Notes: generated from the letters alone by a model not told the origin. 64,000 nucleotides of DNA from Streptomyces omiyaensis (GCF_014650895.1 NZ_BMVV01000021.1:1-64000), one strand, 5' to 3'. Shown: positions 17,232 through 25,550, counted from the first letter of the stretch. Translations and numbers: made by a program.

Positions 17232-17882
17232 TCAGGCCGGGGTGACCGGCAGCACGTCCGGGGAGAGGGACGCGGCGCGGGAGCTCGCGCTCGTCATCCG
17301 CCGCCGGTGGTGGCGGCGGCACAGCACCTCGTACCCGACGACCTCCGCGGCGGTGTTCACGTCGCCGACGACGACCTGCTCACCCTCGACGACCATGTGG
17401 CCGCCGACGGTCCGGGCGTTGTGCGTGGCCCGGGCGCCGCACCAGCACAGCGCCTCCACCTGAAGCTGCTCGATCCGGTCGGCGAGCTCGATCAGCCGCT
17501 GCGAGCCGGGGAAGAGCTTGGTGCGGAAATCGGTCGTGATGCCGAAGGCGTACACGTCGAGTCCGAGGTCGTCGACGATCCTCGCGAGCTGGTCGATCTG
17601 GGCCGGGGCGAGGAACTGGGCCTCGTCGACGATCACGTAGTCGGCCTTGCCGCCCTGGGAGAGCTGGTCGACGAGGTACGCGTAGACGTCCATGCCCTCC
17701 GGTGCCTCGACGGCCTCGGTGACCAGGCCGAGCCGCGAGGACAGCTTCCCGGTGCCCGCCCGGTCGTCGCGCGTGAAGATCACGCCCTGGAGGCCGCGCG
17801 CGTCGCGGTTGTGCGCGATCTGGAGCGCCAGCGTGCTCTTTCCGCAGTCCATCGTTCCGGAGAAGAACACCAGCTCGGGCAT
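17232..17882 (-). CDS. tdk: Thymidine kinase
   Basis: A 216-residue cytosolic type II thymidine kinase that phosphorylates thymidine with ATP for dNTP salvage. The P-loop is SGTMDCGKST at residues 8-17, a Walker-B-like VIVDEAQFL carries the catalytic Glu, and the zinc-binding lasso has CWCGARATHNAR plus a later Cys in YEVLCRRHH. The length is usual for the family apart from a short unconserved C-terminal tail. It follows the phosphodiesterase-like gene by 67 bp on the same strand, so it may be the last gene of a DUF5998, phosphodiesterase, tdk unit. Confidence 0.95.
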   Translation of the reverse strand: MPELVFFSGTMDCGKSTLALQIAHNRDARGLQGVIFTRDDRAGTGKLSSRLGLVTEAVEAPEGMDVYAYLVDQLSQGGKADYVIVDEAQFLAPAQIDQLARIVDDLGLDVYAFGITTDFRTKLFPGSQRLIELADRIEQLQVEALCWCGARATHNARTVGGHMVVEGEQVVVGDVNTAAEVVGYEVLCRRHHRRRMTSASSRAASLSPDVLPVTPA

Positions 17883-17949
17883 GACGGGTCGGGACCTTTC
17901 GGGTCGGGGTGCGGGAGGGGTGGGGACGGGGGAAGGACGGGGAACGGCG

Positions 17950-19155
17950 TCAGGTGCGGACTTCGAGGAGCGGCACCAGCTGCTCGGCGGCGGTCATCGA
18001 CCCGTGCATGCCGGTCATCTGGGACTCCAGCGGCTCGCCGACGGAGGCGATGAGGGCGACGTCGTCGTGGGCGGCGGCGACGACGTCGCCGATCCGGCCG
18101 TGGACCCGCTCGTCGACGGTGTCGCCGAACCAGCCGAGGCCGATCGCCTCGTCGCGGCCCGCCACCCAGAACTGCTCGCCGAGGACCTCGCGCCAGCAGG
18201 TGAGGACGTCGGCCTCGGCGCCGGGGACGGCGTAGACGTGGCGGGCCCGGCCCTCGCCGCCGAGGAGGGCGACGCCGGCGCGCAGCTCCCAGTCCTCGTC
18301 GACGTCGATGCGGTGCTCCTCGTCGAAGGGCACGTCGACCATGCCGTGGTCGGCGGTGACGTACAGCGCCGAGCGGGCGGGCAGCTGCTCGGCGAGCCGC
18401 CGCACCAGCCGGTCGACCAGCATGAGCTGGCCGCGCCAGGCGTCGGAGTCGATGCCGAAGCGGTGCCCGGCGCCGTCGAGCTCGCTGTAGTACGTGTAGA
18501 CGAGCGAGCGGTCGCCGGCGGCCAGCTGCTCGGCCGCCAGGTCCATCCGTTCCTCGCCGGAGAGGCGCCCGTGGAAGGAGCCGCCGCTGAGCGCGATCTG
18601 GGTCAGCGGGGTCTGCGCGAAGATCGGGGAGGACACCTGCGCGGTGTGGATGCCGGCCTCGTGGGCCAGCTGGAAGACGGTGGGGTACGGCTGCCAGGCC
18701 TTCGGCGGGGTCCACGGGCGCCACTTGAGCTGGTTCATCAGCTCGCCGGTCTCCGGGTTGCGGACCATGTAGCCGCCCAGGCCGTGGGTGCCGGGGGCGC
18801 GGCCGGTGCCGACGGAGGCCAGCGAGGTCGCGGTGGTCGCGGGGAAGCCGGCGGTGATCGGCCGGCCGGTGCCGCCGCGCGAGGAGGCGAGCAGCGAGGT
18901 CAGGTAGGGCGCCTCGTCCGGGTGGGCGGCGATCTGCTCCCAGCCGAGCCCGTCGACGAGGAAGACGCAGACGCGGTCGGCCGGGGTCAGCTCGGCGATC
19001 CGCGCCTCGAAGCCGGGCACGCCCTGGCCCGCGACGAGCGTGGGCAGCAGGTCGGCGAGGGATCCGGAGCCGTACGCGGGCACCGGGGCGGACTCCGGGG
19101 CGAGCGGGACCGGGTCGTCGGGCCAGCCGTGGGCGACGGAGGTCGGCTGCGCCAT
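17950..19155 (-). CDS. Alkaline phosphatase/nucleotide pyrophosphatase family protein
   Basis: A 401-residue enzyme of the type I phosphodiesterase/nucleotide pyrophosphatase fold. The metal-binding Asp lies in CVFLVDGLGWEQI near residue 68. The nucleophile Thr is in GFPATTATSLASVGTG, the segment SELDGAGHRFGIDSD supplies further ligands, and YVTADHGM gives the Asp-His pair. There is no signal peptide, so it is probably cytoplasmic. The substrate is unknown. The start codon overlaps the stop of the DUF5998 gene by one base (TGATG), so the two are co-translated. Confidence 0.85.
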   Translation of the reverse strand: MAQPTSVAHGWPDDPVPLAPESAPVPAYGSGSLADLLPTLVAGQGVPGFEARIAELTPADRVCVFLVDGLGWEQIAAHPDEAPYLTSLLASSRGGTGRPITAGFPATTATSLASVGTGRAPGTHGLGGYMVRNPETGELMNQLKWRPWTPPKAWQPYPTVFQLAHEAGIHTAQVSSPIFAQTPLTQIALSGGSFHGRLSGEERMDLAAEQLAAGDRSLVYTYYSELDGAGHRFGIDSDAWRGQLMLVDRLVRRLAEQLPARSALYVTADHGMVDVPFDEEHRIDVDEDWELRAGVALLGGEGRARHVYAVPGAEADVLTCWREVLGEQFWVAGRDEAIGLGWFGDTVDERVHGRIGDVVAAAHDDVALIASVGEPLESQMTGMHGSMTAAEQLVPLLEVRT

Positions 19156-19754
19156 CAGCGGCCGGCCGTCGGGGCGGTGGCGGCGGTGGCCTCGGAGAGC
19201 GCCTGGGCGAAGGTGAGGGTCTGCCGGACGGTGTCGGGGCCGTCGCCGGCCTCGCTGACCCGCAGGCTGAGGTCGTCCGCGGTGGCGTTGCCGGTGTAGC
19301 CGTGGTCGGCGTCGCAGTTCGGGTCGCCGCAGGCGGCGGGCTCCAGGTCGATCCGGGAGACGGCGCCCCAGCCGATGGTGAGGACGACCTCCCGGGGCAC
19401 GGTGCCCGGGGTGTACGACTCCGGGTTGGCGACGACCCGGCTGACCACGACGGACGAGATCCGGTCGAGCTTCACGGACTCGGTGGACGTGGTGGCGTAG
19501 GGGCTCGGGGAGCTGTTGTCGGCCGCCTGCTCGTCGGTGTGGCTGACGATGAAACGGCTGGGGGTCAGCACGAGGACGGTGACGTGGCGCCGGACCTCGT
19601 TGGCGTCGAAGGTGGTCTCCTGGTGGACCACGTACGACGCGACGTCCTCGCCGCCGACGGCGGCCTCCACCGCCTCGGCCACGAGTGCCGGGTAGTAGCC
19701 GCTGCGCTCGATCGCCGCGCGCAGCCCCTGGGTCGTCGTACCGCTTTTCGCCAT
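19155..19754 (-). CDS. DUF5998 family protein
   Basis: A 199-residue actinobacterial protein of unknown function. It starts MAKSGTTTQGLRAAIERSGY at 19754 (an ATG three codons upstream at 19763 is possible). The sequence is soluble, rich in beta strands (RRHVTVLVLTPSRFIVSHTD), and contains a CGDPNCDADHGY motif, with two Cys, an Asp and a His that could bind a metal. It always seems to be paired with the phosphodiesterase-like gene in Streptomyces as far as I recall, and here it overlaps it by one base. Confidence 0.8.
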   Translation of the reverse strand: MAKSGTTTQGLRAAIERSGYYPALVAEAVEAAVGGEDVASYVVHQETTFDANEVRRHVTVLVLTPSRFIVSHTDEQAADNSSPSPYATTSTESVKLDRISSVVVSRVVANPESYTPGTVPREVVLTIGWGAVSRIDLEPAACGDPNCDADHGYTGNATADDLSLRVSEAGDGPDTVRQTLTFAQALSEATAATAPTAGR

Positions 19755-19793
19755 GGACTCCATCCTACGGGGCCGTGGAGACCCCCGGACCCG

Positions 19794-22700
19794 TCAGTAG
19801 CTGGGCAGGCGGCGCGGGCCGAGGTCGGTGGTGGGCGCCGCCGGGGCGAGCCGGACCGCGGCGCCGAGGACGGAGACGCCGGCGGGGGCGACCACGGCCG
19901 GTTCGAGCGCGACGGAGACGATCTCCGGGTGGTCGTCGACCAGCCGGGAGACCCTGAGCAGCAGCTCCTCCAGGGCGGGGGTGTCGACGGGGGCCGAGCC
20001 CCGCCAGCCGAAGAGCAGCGGGGCGGTGCGGATGGAGCGGACCAGTTCGGCGGCGTCCCGGTCGGTGGCCGGGACGAGCCGGTGGGCGGTGTCGCCGAGC
20101 AGCTCGGAGGCGGCGCCGGCGAGGCCGAAGGAGAGGACGGCGCCGGCGGCGGGGTCGATCGTGGCGCGCACGACCGTGTCCACGCCCCGGGGCGCCATCG
20201 CCTGGACGACCGGCTGCAGCTCCTCGGGCTTGCCGAGGGCCGAGGTCAGCTCGGCGTAGGCGGTGCGCAGCTGCTGCTCGGTGGCGAGGTCGAGCCGGAC
20301 GCCGCCGAGGTCGGGGCGGTGGCGGAGGTGGGGGGCGGTGGTCTTGAGCGCGACCGGGTAGCCGAGCAGGGCGGCGGCCGCCACGGCCTCGTCCGGTCCG
20401 GGCGCGGGCAGGGTGGGGCGCAGCGCGATGCCGTACCGGCCGAGCAGTTCGCCGGCCTCGTCGGGGGTGAGGGTCACCCCCCGGGACTCCTGTCCGGCGC
20501 CCCGCTCGCCGAGCACCCGGTCGATGAGCGCGGCGGCGCCGGCCTCGTCGATGGAGTCGTACTCGGGCACACGTCCCGGGTCGGCGGCCTGCCGCCGCCA
20601 CTGCCCGTACCGCACGGCCTCGGCGAGCGCCCGCACGGCCCGCTCGGCGGCGGGATAGGCGGGGATCTTCCGCACGGGGGCGGGCGCCTCGGCCCCCGGG
20701 GAGGCGGAGGCCTCCTGCCCTCGGAGGGCGGACGCTTCCCGGCCCCGGAGGGCGGAGGCTTCCTGACCTCGGGGGCCGGTGGGGGCCGGGCCCCGGCCGG
20801 TGGAAGGGGCCGGGTCCGGGGCGGTGGCGGGGGGCAGGTCCGGGACGGTGGGCGCCCGGCCGGGGGCGGCGGCCTGCGGGTCCGGGGATCCGGCGGTTCC
20901 CGGCCCCGGGACGGCGGCGGCTTCCCGGTCCTGCGGCGGGGTCGCGGACCCGCCCGTGCCGGGGGCCGCGGTCGGCGCCGGGCGGCGGGTGCGCGGGGAG
21001 GCGGGGCGGGTGCTGGTGGCGGCGGAGAGGGCTTCGGCGAGACCGCCCATCTCGACGTGCACGACGACGACCGGCTTGGCCGCCCCGGACGGCCCGCCGC
21101 CGGCGACCGCCTCGCGGAGGGCGGTGGCGAGCACCTCCGTGGTGCCCTCGATGCCCACCCAGGGGATCGCGGTGACGACGACCGCGTCGCAGGAGTCGTC
21201 GGCGAGCGCCGCGGCGAGCGCGTCCCGGAAGTCGGCCGGGGTGGCGGCGGTCGTCAGGTCCACGGGCCGCTGCGGGCGCAGCCCCTCGGTGAGGCAGGCG
21301 TCGTACGTGAGGAGGCCGAGGGACTCGGAGTTGCCGAGGATCGCGACGCGCGGCCCGGCGGGCAGCGGCTGTCCGGCGAGGAGCAGTCCGGCGTCGACGA
21401 GCTCGGTGACGGTGTCGACGCGGATGACCCCGGCCTGGCGGAGCAGCGCGGAGACGGTGGCGTGCGGGATGCGGGTCACGGGGACCCGGTGGCCGGGCGG
21501 CGCGCTGCCGCTGTGCCGGGCGCCCTTGACGACGACGACCGGCTTCACGGCGGCGGTGCGGCGGGCGAGGCGGGTGAACTTGCGCGGGTTGCCGATCGAC
21601 TCCAGGTAGAGGAGGACGACGTCGGTCGCCGGGTCGTCGTACCAGTGCTGGAGGAGGTCGTTGCCGGAGACGTCCGCGCGGTTGCCGGCGGAGATGAAGG
21701 AGGAGAGGCCCGCGCCCCGCCGGTGCAGTCCGGCGAGGAGGGCGATGCCGATGGCGCCGGACTGGGTGAAGAGGCCGATCCGTCCGGCGTCGGGCATCTC
21801 GGGGGCGAGGGAGGCGTTGAGCCGGACCTCGGCGGCGGTGTTGATGATCCCGAAGGCGTTGGGTCCGATGATCCGCATGCCGTGGGAGCGGGCCTGGCGG
21901 ACCAGCGCCCGCTGCCGCTCGCGCCCCTCGGTGCCGCTCTCGGCGTACCCGGCGGAGAGGACGACCAGGCCGCGCACCCCGTGCGCGCCGCAGTCGGCGA
22001 CGACCTCGGGGACCCGCTCGGCGGGGACGGCGACGACGGCGAGGTCGACGGGGGCGCCGATGGCGGCGACGGACGGGAAGGCGGGGACGCCGTCGGGGTC
22101 GGGCGCGCCCTCGCCGAAGGCGGGGTTGACCGCGTACAGCTGGCCGGTGAAGCCGGCTCCCCGCAGGTTGCGCAGCACGGTCCGGCCGACTCCGCCGGGG
22201 GTGCGGCCGGCGCCGACGACGGCGACCGAGCCGGGGGCGAGGAGCCGCTGGACGGAGCGGGCCTCCGCGCGCTGCTCGCGGGCGCGCTGGACGGCGAGGG
22301 AGCGGTCGGTCGGCTCCAGGTCGAGGTGGAGCCGGACGGAGCCGTCCTCGAAGCTGCGCTTCTGGGTGTAGCCGGCGTCCGTGAACACCTTGATCATCTT
22401 GTTGTTGGCGGGGAGCACCTCGGCGGCGAAGCGGCGGATGCCGCGCTCGCGGGCGACGGCCGCGATGTGTTCGAGGAGGGCGGAGGCGACGCCCCGGCCC
22501 TGGTGGGCGTCCTGGACGAGGAAGGCGACCTCGGCCTCGTCCGCGGGGGCCGAGGCGGGCAGGCCCCGGTCGTCGATGCGGTCGTAGCGGACGGTGGCGA
22601 TGAACTCGCCGCCGACGGTGGCGGCGAGGCCGACCCGGTCGACGAAGTCGTGGTGGGTGAAGCGGTGGACGTCCTTGGCGGAGAGCCGGGGGTAGGGCGC

Positions 22701-22937
22701 GAAGAAGCGGTAGTACTTCGACTCGTCCGAGACCTGCTCGTAGAAGCTGACGAGCCGGCCGGCGTCGTCGGCGGTGATGGGGCGGACGCGCGCGGTGCCG
22801 CCGTCCCGGAGCACGACGTCGGCCTCCCAGTGGTCGGGGTAGGCGTGCTCCTCCGGGGCCGGGCGCTCCCCCGCCCCGCCGGCTTCGCCCCCGCCCGTTC
22901 CGTCCGTTCCGTCCGCCTGCTCCGACGTGCTCCGCAT
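19794..22937 (-). CDS. GNAT acetyltransferase/NDP-forming acyl-CoA synthetase-like fusion (Pat-like)
   Basis: A 1,047-residue protein. Order: a GNAT domain (about residues 30-190; VAFLVQDAHQGRGVASALL is the acetyl-CoA loop), a CoA-binding Rossmann domain (VAVVGAGRTPGGVGR, residues 225-350), a succinyl-CoA-ligase-like domain, a low-complexity Pro/Ala linker (about residues 645-755), and an ATP-grasp domain. Proteins with these modules include lysine acetyltransferases that modify acetyl-CoA synthetase. The loop that carries the phosphorylated His in true NDP-forming synthetases (SHTGAL type) reads GHRVPVTRIPHA here, so ligase activity is doubtful. The ATG at 22937 is chosen because domain similarity begins after it. 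It is divergent from ptsH. Confidence 0.85.
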   Translation of the reverse strand: MRSTSEQADGTDGTGGGEAGGAGERPAPEEHAYPDHWEADVVLRDGGTARVRPITADDAGRLVSFYEQVSDESKYYRFFAPYPRLSAKDVHRFTHHDFVDRVGLAATVGGEFIATVRYDRIDDRGLPASAPADEAEVAFLVQDAHQGRGVASALLEHIAAVARERGIRRFAAEVLPANNKMIKVFTDAGYTQKRSFEDGSVRLHLDLEPTDRSLAVQRAREQRAEARSVQRLLAPGSVAVVGAGRTPGGVGRTVLRNLRGAGFTGQLYAVNPAFGEGAPDPDGVPAFPSVAAIGAPVDLAVVAVPAERVPEVVADCGAHGVRGLVVLSAGYAESGTEGRERQRALVRQARSHGMRIIGPNAFGIINTAAEVRLNASLAPEMPDAGRIGLFTQSGAIGIALLAGLHRRGAGLSSFISAGNRADVSGNDLLQHWYDDPATDVVLLYLESIGNPRKFTRLARRTAAVKPVVVVKGARHSGSAPPGHRVPVTRIPHATVSALLRQAGVIRVDTVTELVDAGLLLAGQPLPAGPRVAILGNSESLGLLTYDACLTEGLRPQRPVDLTTAATPADFRDALAAALADDSCDAVVVTAIPWVGIEGTTEVLATALREAVAGGGPSGAAKPVVVVHVEMGGLAEALSAATSTRPASPRTRRPAPTAAPGTGGSATPPQDREAAAVPGPGTAGSPDPQAAAPGRAPTVPDLPPATAPDPAPSTGRGPAPTGPRGQEASALRGREASALRGQEASASPGAEAPAPVRKIPAYPAAERAVRALAEAVRYGQWRRQAADPGRVPEYDSIDEAGAAALIDRVLGERGAGQESRGVTLTPDEAGELLGRYGIALRPTLPAPGPDEAVAAAALLGYPVALKTTAPHLRHRPDLGGVRLDLATEQQLRTAYAELTSALGKPEELQPVVQAMAPRGVDTVVRATIDPAAGAVLSFGLAGAASELLGDTAHRLVPATDRDAAELVRSIRTAPLLFGWRGSAPVDTPALEELLLRVSRLVDDHPEIVSVALEPAVVAPAGVSVLGAAVRLAPAAPTTDLGPRRLPSY
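20701..20772. repeat. Three 24-bp tandem repeats in the synthetase linker
   Basis: Units at 20701-20724, 20725-20748 and 20749-20772 encode an 8-residue motif close to LRGQEASA on the minus strand (residues about 722-746 of the GNAT/synthetase protein), within a Pro/Ala-rich linker. Confidence 0.8.
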
Positions 22938-23102
22938 GGGGCAAAGCCTACGGCCGGGGTCCGTCCGCGGCACCGTCCGCGCGCCCACTCCTTGGCGGCA
23001 CACCGCTCGCGCGGCCTCCCCCTCCCGTGCAAGGTGGGAGGGGCCGAAGGTCGCCCGGACACGGGACGAAGGTCGGCCGGAGCACGCCGCAACCCGTGAG
23101 AG

Positions 23103-23118
23103 ACTGGTCTAGACAACC
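23103..23118 (+). promoter_or_regulatory. Candidate DasR operator (dre) upstream of ptsH
   Basis: ACTGGTCTAGACAACC matches the Streptomyces dre consensus ACTGGTCTAGACCAGT at 13 of 16 positions, including the whole central ACTGGTCTAGAC. DasR control of pts genes by N-acetylglucosamine signals is established in S. coelicolor. It lies 25 bp before the start codon, a position where binding could block transcription or early elongation. Confidence 0.8.
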
Positions 23119-23142
23119 GCTGAAGACCTGAAGGGCAACACC

Positions 23143-23424
23143 ATGGCTGAGCGCCGCGTCAACGTCGGCTGGGCCGAGGGCCTGCACGCCCGCCCCGCCT
23201 CCATCTTCGTCCGTGCCGCCACGGCCTCCGGTGTCCCCGTGACCATCGCCAAGGCCGACGGCAACCCGGTGAACGCCGCCTCCATGCTCGCGGTGCTCGG
23301 TCTGGGCGCGCAGGGCGGCGAGGAGATCGTGCTCGCCTCGGACGCCGACGGCGCCGAGGCCGCGCTGGAGCGCCTCGCCAAGCTCGTCGCCGAGGGTCTC
23401 GACGAGCTCCCCGAGACGGTCTGA
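23143..23424 (+). CDS. ptsH: Phosphocarrier protein HPr
   Basis: A 93-residue cytoplasmic HPr, the general phosphocarrier of the sugar phosphotransferase system. It passes phosphate from enzyme I to sugar-specific EIIA proteins. The catalytic His15 lies in GLHARPAS. Ser47 in NAASMLAVLGLG sits at the place of the regulatory Ser46 of Gram-positive HPr. The length is normal. A DasR-type operator lies just upstream, linking it to N-acetylglucosamine uptake control. A hairpin after the stop ends transcription before the convergent GntR gene. Confidence 0.95.
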   Translation: MAERRVNVGWAEGLHARPASIFVRAATASGVPVTIAKADGNPVNAASMLAVLGLGAQGGEEIVLASDADGAEAALERLAKLVAEGLDELPETV

Positions 23425-23451
23425 CCCGGCGGGTCGATCCGCAGTCGTCAC

Positions 23452-23493
23452 GGACGGCCGTGTCCCCGGAATTCCCGGTGGCCACGGCCGTCC
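23452..23493 (+). terminator. Terminator of ptsH
   Basis: An 11-bp perfect stem (23452-23462 with 23483-23493) has a 20-nt loop. The loop itself contains the near palindrome CCGGAATTCCCGG. It lies 28 bp after the ptsH stop. Confidence 0.7.
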
Positions 23494-23629
23494 GGCATTT
23501 CCGGGCGGGACGGAGAGGCCGGGCATTTCCGGGAGGGCGGGACGCGCCGCATTCCACGGCCCCATTACCCGGCCCACGCAATTCCCATTTCCGGGCAGCA
23601 CGAAGAAGGCCCCGGAATTGCTATTCTTT

Positions 23630-23635
23630 GTATAC
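23630..23635. promoter_or_regulatory. GTATAC core near the 3' end of the GntR gene
   Basis: TTTGTATACGG in an AT-rich patch (about 23610-23655) resembles half of a GntR/FCD-type operator. It lies downstream of the GntR gene, in the convergent region with ptsH. Speculative. Confidence 0.2.
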
Positions 23636-23645
23636 GGTGTCCTTG

Positions 23646-24329
23646 TTAATTCCGGACGCTCGCCGTGTTGACGGCATGTTGCGAAACCCTCACACGGCCC
23701 CGCTCCGGCCTTTTCAGCCGGTGCAGCGCGAGCGCGTGCTCGGCGTGCAGGGCGGTCAGCGCGCGGGCCCGCTCCGCGTCGCCGCGCGCGATGGCGTCGA
23801 CGATCGCCCCGTGCTCCGCCCAGACCTCCGCGGGCCGCTCCGGCCGGTCCACGGAGTACATCCACGCGATCTTGTGGCGCAGCTGGGTGAGGAGGGCGGC
23901 GAGCGCCGGGCTCCCGGACGCCTGCGCGAGGGTCTCGTGGAACCAGCCGCCGAGCGCCTTCAGGTCCTCGCCCTGCCCCCGGCGGGCCCGCTCCTGCCCC
24001 AGCCTGACCAGGCCGCGCAGGACCTTGAGGTGGGCGTCGGTGCGCCGCTGGGCCGCCCGGGCCGCACCGAGCGGTTCGAGCAGGGCCCGTACGTCGAGGA
24101 GGTCGGCCGCCTCCTGGTCGGTGGGTTCGGCGACCTGGGCCCCTGCGTGCCGGCGGCTCACGACGAAGCCCTCCGACTCCAGGGTGCGCAGGGCCTCGCG
24201 GACCGGCACCCGGGAGACGCCGTAGCGGCGGGCGAGCTGGTCCTCGGTCAGCCGGCTGCCGCGCTCGAAGACCCCCGAGACGATGTCGTCCCGGATCGCC
24301 GTGCATACCGATTGCGCGGGAACCTGCAT
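23646..24329 (-). CDS. GntR family transcriptional regulator (FCD subfamily)
   Basis: A 227-residue regulator with an N-terminal winged helix-turn-helix (residues about 5-70; LTEDQLARRYGVSRVPVREALRTLESEGFV is the classic GntR block) and a C-terminal all-helical FCD ligand-binding domain with metal-binding type residues (the Asp in LLDVRALLEP, the His in WFHETLAQA and the His in EHGAIVDAI). The ligand is unknown. The ATG at 24329 follows a perfect GGAGGT. The flanking non-coding DNA on both sides carries several GGAAATTCC-like palindromes that might be its targets. Confidence 0.9.
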   Translation of the reverse strand: MQVPAQSVCTAIRDDIVSGVFERGSRLTEDQLARRYGVSRVPVREALRTLESEGFVVSRRHAGAQVAEPTDQEAADLLDVRALLEPLGAARAAQRRTDAHLKVLRGLVRLGQERARRGQGEDLKALGGWFHETLAQASGSPALAALLTQLRHKIAWMYSVDRPERPAEVWAEHGAIVDAIARGDAERARALTALHAEHALALHRLKRPERGRVRVSQHAVNTASVRN

Positions 24330-24473
24330 GTCCGACCTCCGTATTTCCGCTCCGCGCGCACCGGATTCGAGCGCTCTTCTCCGCGACTCTATTGCAGCAC
24401 GCCGGAAATTCCGATGCCCCCTCGGAATTCGTCCGGTTCACGGCAGTGGGCACAGCGGGCGGGAGCGACGGAA

Positions 24474-24505
24474 AACGGCCCCGGCTCTGGGGAGCCGGGG
24501 CCGTT
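24474..24505 (-). terminator. Terminator of the M23 peptidase gene
   Basis: A 14-bp perfect stem (24474-24487 with 24492-24505) and a TGGG loop lie just past the peptidase stop codon. Confidence 0.85.
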
Positions 24506-24522
24506 GCGCAGCGGGTGTCGGG

Positions 24523-25293
24523 TCAGAGGCTGACGCCGCGGGCGCGCAGGTACGCGATCGGGTTGAGGTCGGAGCCGTAGTCGGCGGTGCTCCGGGCCTC
24601 GAAGTGGAGGTGCGGGCCGGTCGAGTTGCCGGTCGAGCCGGAGACGCCTATCTGCTGGCCGGGCTCGACGGTCTGGCCGACGTAGACGCCGATGGACGAC
24701 AGGTGGCCGTACTGGGTGTAGGTGCCGTCGTTCATCCGGATCACGATGTTGTTGCCGTACGCGCCGCCCCAGCCGGCCTCGACGACGGTGCCGGAGCCGA
24801 CGGAGACGACCGAGCTGCCGTAGGCGGCGTGGAAGTCGACGCCGGAGTGGCTGCCGGAGGACCAGAGCGAGCCACCGGTCTTGTAGCCGGTGGAGACGTA
24901 CGAGCCGGCGACCGGGAGGTTGAAGGAGGCGAGCCGGCGGCGCTCGGCCTCGCGGGCGGCGCGCTCCTTGGCCTCGCGGATCTCCTGGGCGCGGGCCTCG
25001 GCCTTGCGCTTCGCCTCGGCGCGCGCCTTGGCCCGGGCCTCGGCCTCGACGGCCTCCAGCTCCTGGGCGGCGACCTGCGCGCTGACCTGGTCGGCGAGGG
25101 ACTCCTCGGCGATCACCCGGGTGAGGCCGGTGTCCTCGGCGGAACGGTCGTCCGTGTCGGCGGCGAGCGCCGGGGAGGCCAGGGTGCCGACGACGCCGGT
25201 GGTGGCGAGGGCGGCCACGCCGGCGATGCCGGCGCTGCGGCGAGCCATTCGGCTCGCGCCACGGTGCTTCCCGGTGGCACGGGTGAACGCCAA
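24523..25293 (-). CDS. Secreted M23 peptidase (cell-wall hydrolase)
   Basis: A 256-residue exported protein. The signal sequence ends near PALAA (about residue 45), followed by a charged Ala/Glu/Lys/Arg coiled coil (about residues 60-120) and a LytM/M23 endopeptidase domain. Zinc ligands are visible in HSGVDFHAAYG (H and D) and HLHFEA. It should cut peptide cross-links or stems in peptidoglycan. The long leader carries a c-di-AMP riboswitch, so expression probably responds to c-di-AMP as for Streptomyces rpf genes. The GTG or ATG region at 25293 has a purine-rich AAGGAAAGG upstream. Confidence 0.92.
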   Translation of the reverse strand: MAFTRATGKHRGASRMARRSAGIAGVAALATTGVVGTLASPALAADTDDRSAEDTGLTRVIAEESLADQVSAQVAAQELEAVEAEARAKARAEAKRKAEARAQEIREAKERAAREAERRRLASFNLPVAGSYVSTGYKTGGSLWSSGSHSGVDFHAAYGSSVVSVGSGTVVEAGWGGAYGNNIVIRMNDGTYTQYGHLSSIGVYVGQTVEPGQQIGVSGSTGNSTGPHLHFEARSTADYGSDLNPIAYLRARGVSL

Positions 25294-25315
25294 GACGGTT
25301 CCTTTCCTTCCTTCT

Positions 25316-25455
25316 CGCCTACCGGGTTAGCTGACGGGTTCGGAGCAGGAAGGTCTCCTACGGACCCCTCCGCATGGCGAAGGCGCCCGATTCACCCCAG
25401 GGACTGCGTGGGTCCCCGGCTCCCCAGGCTCGCGCCTGACGGGGACTCGGCGATG
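25316..25455 (-). ncRNA. c-di-AMP riboswitch (ydaO-yuaA type) in the peptidase leader
   Basis: Reading the minus strand, the leader has hallmark ydaO elements in order: a GGGGAGCCGGGGACCCA segment, GGGGTGAATC, GGAGGGGTCC with TAGGAGACC, then CCGAACCCGTCAGCTAACC and a closing TAGGCG that pairs with the 5' side. This order is the one I know from actinobacterial riboswitches ahead of rpf, NlpC/P60 and M23 hydrolase genes. In these, c-di-AMP binding turns expression off. The distance from the 3' end to the start codon is about 22 bp, so the switch could act on termination or ribosome access. Confidence 0.9.
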
Positions 25456-25506
25456 GCTGCCCGATGCCGCGGGTGCGGCGCGTACGTCGGCCGGACAGCC
25501 GGGTCG

Positions 25507-25536
25507 ACGCTAGGCCGGACGGATGTCGTTCGCCAA
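25507..25536 (-). promoter_or_regulatory. Candidate promoter of the riboswitch-peptidase transcript
   Basis: On the minus strand, TTGGCG (25536-25531) and TAGCGT (25512-25507) are spaced by 18 bp, upstream of the riboswitch. The fit to an HrdB-type promoter is good. Confidence 0.55.
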
Positions 25537-25550
25537 ACAGACACGCTTTT

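Noticed and set aside
19302..23099. Very long plus-strand frame (over 1,200 codons) opposite the synthetase fusion
   Set aside because: It mirrors the codons of the real minus-strand genes, with Gly/Glu/Val/Arg low-complexity sequence and no start or motif. It is a shadow frame.
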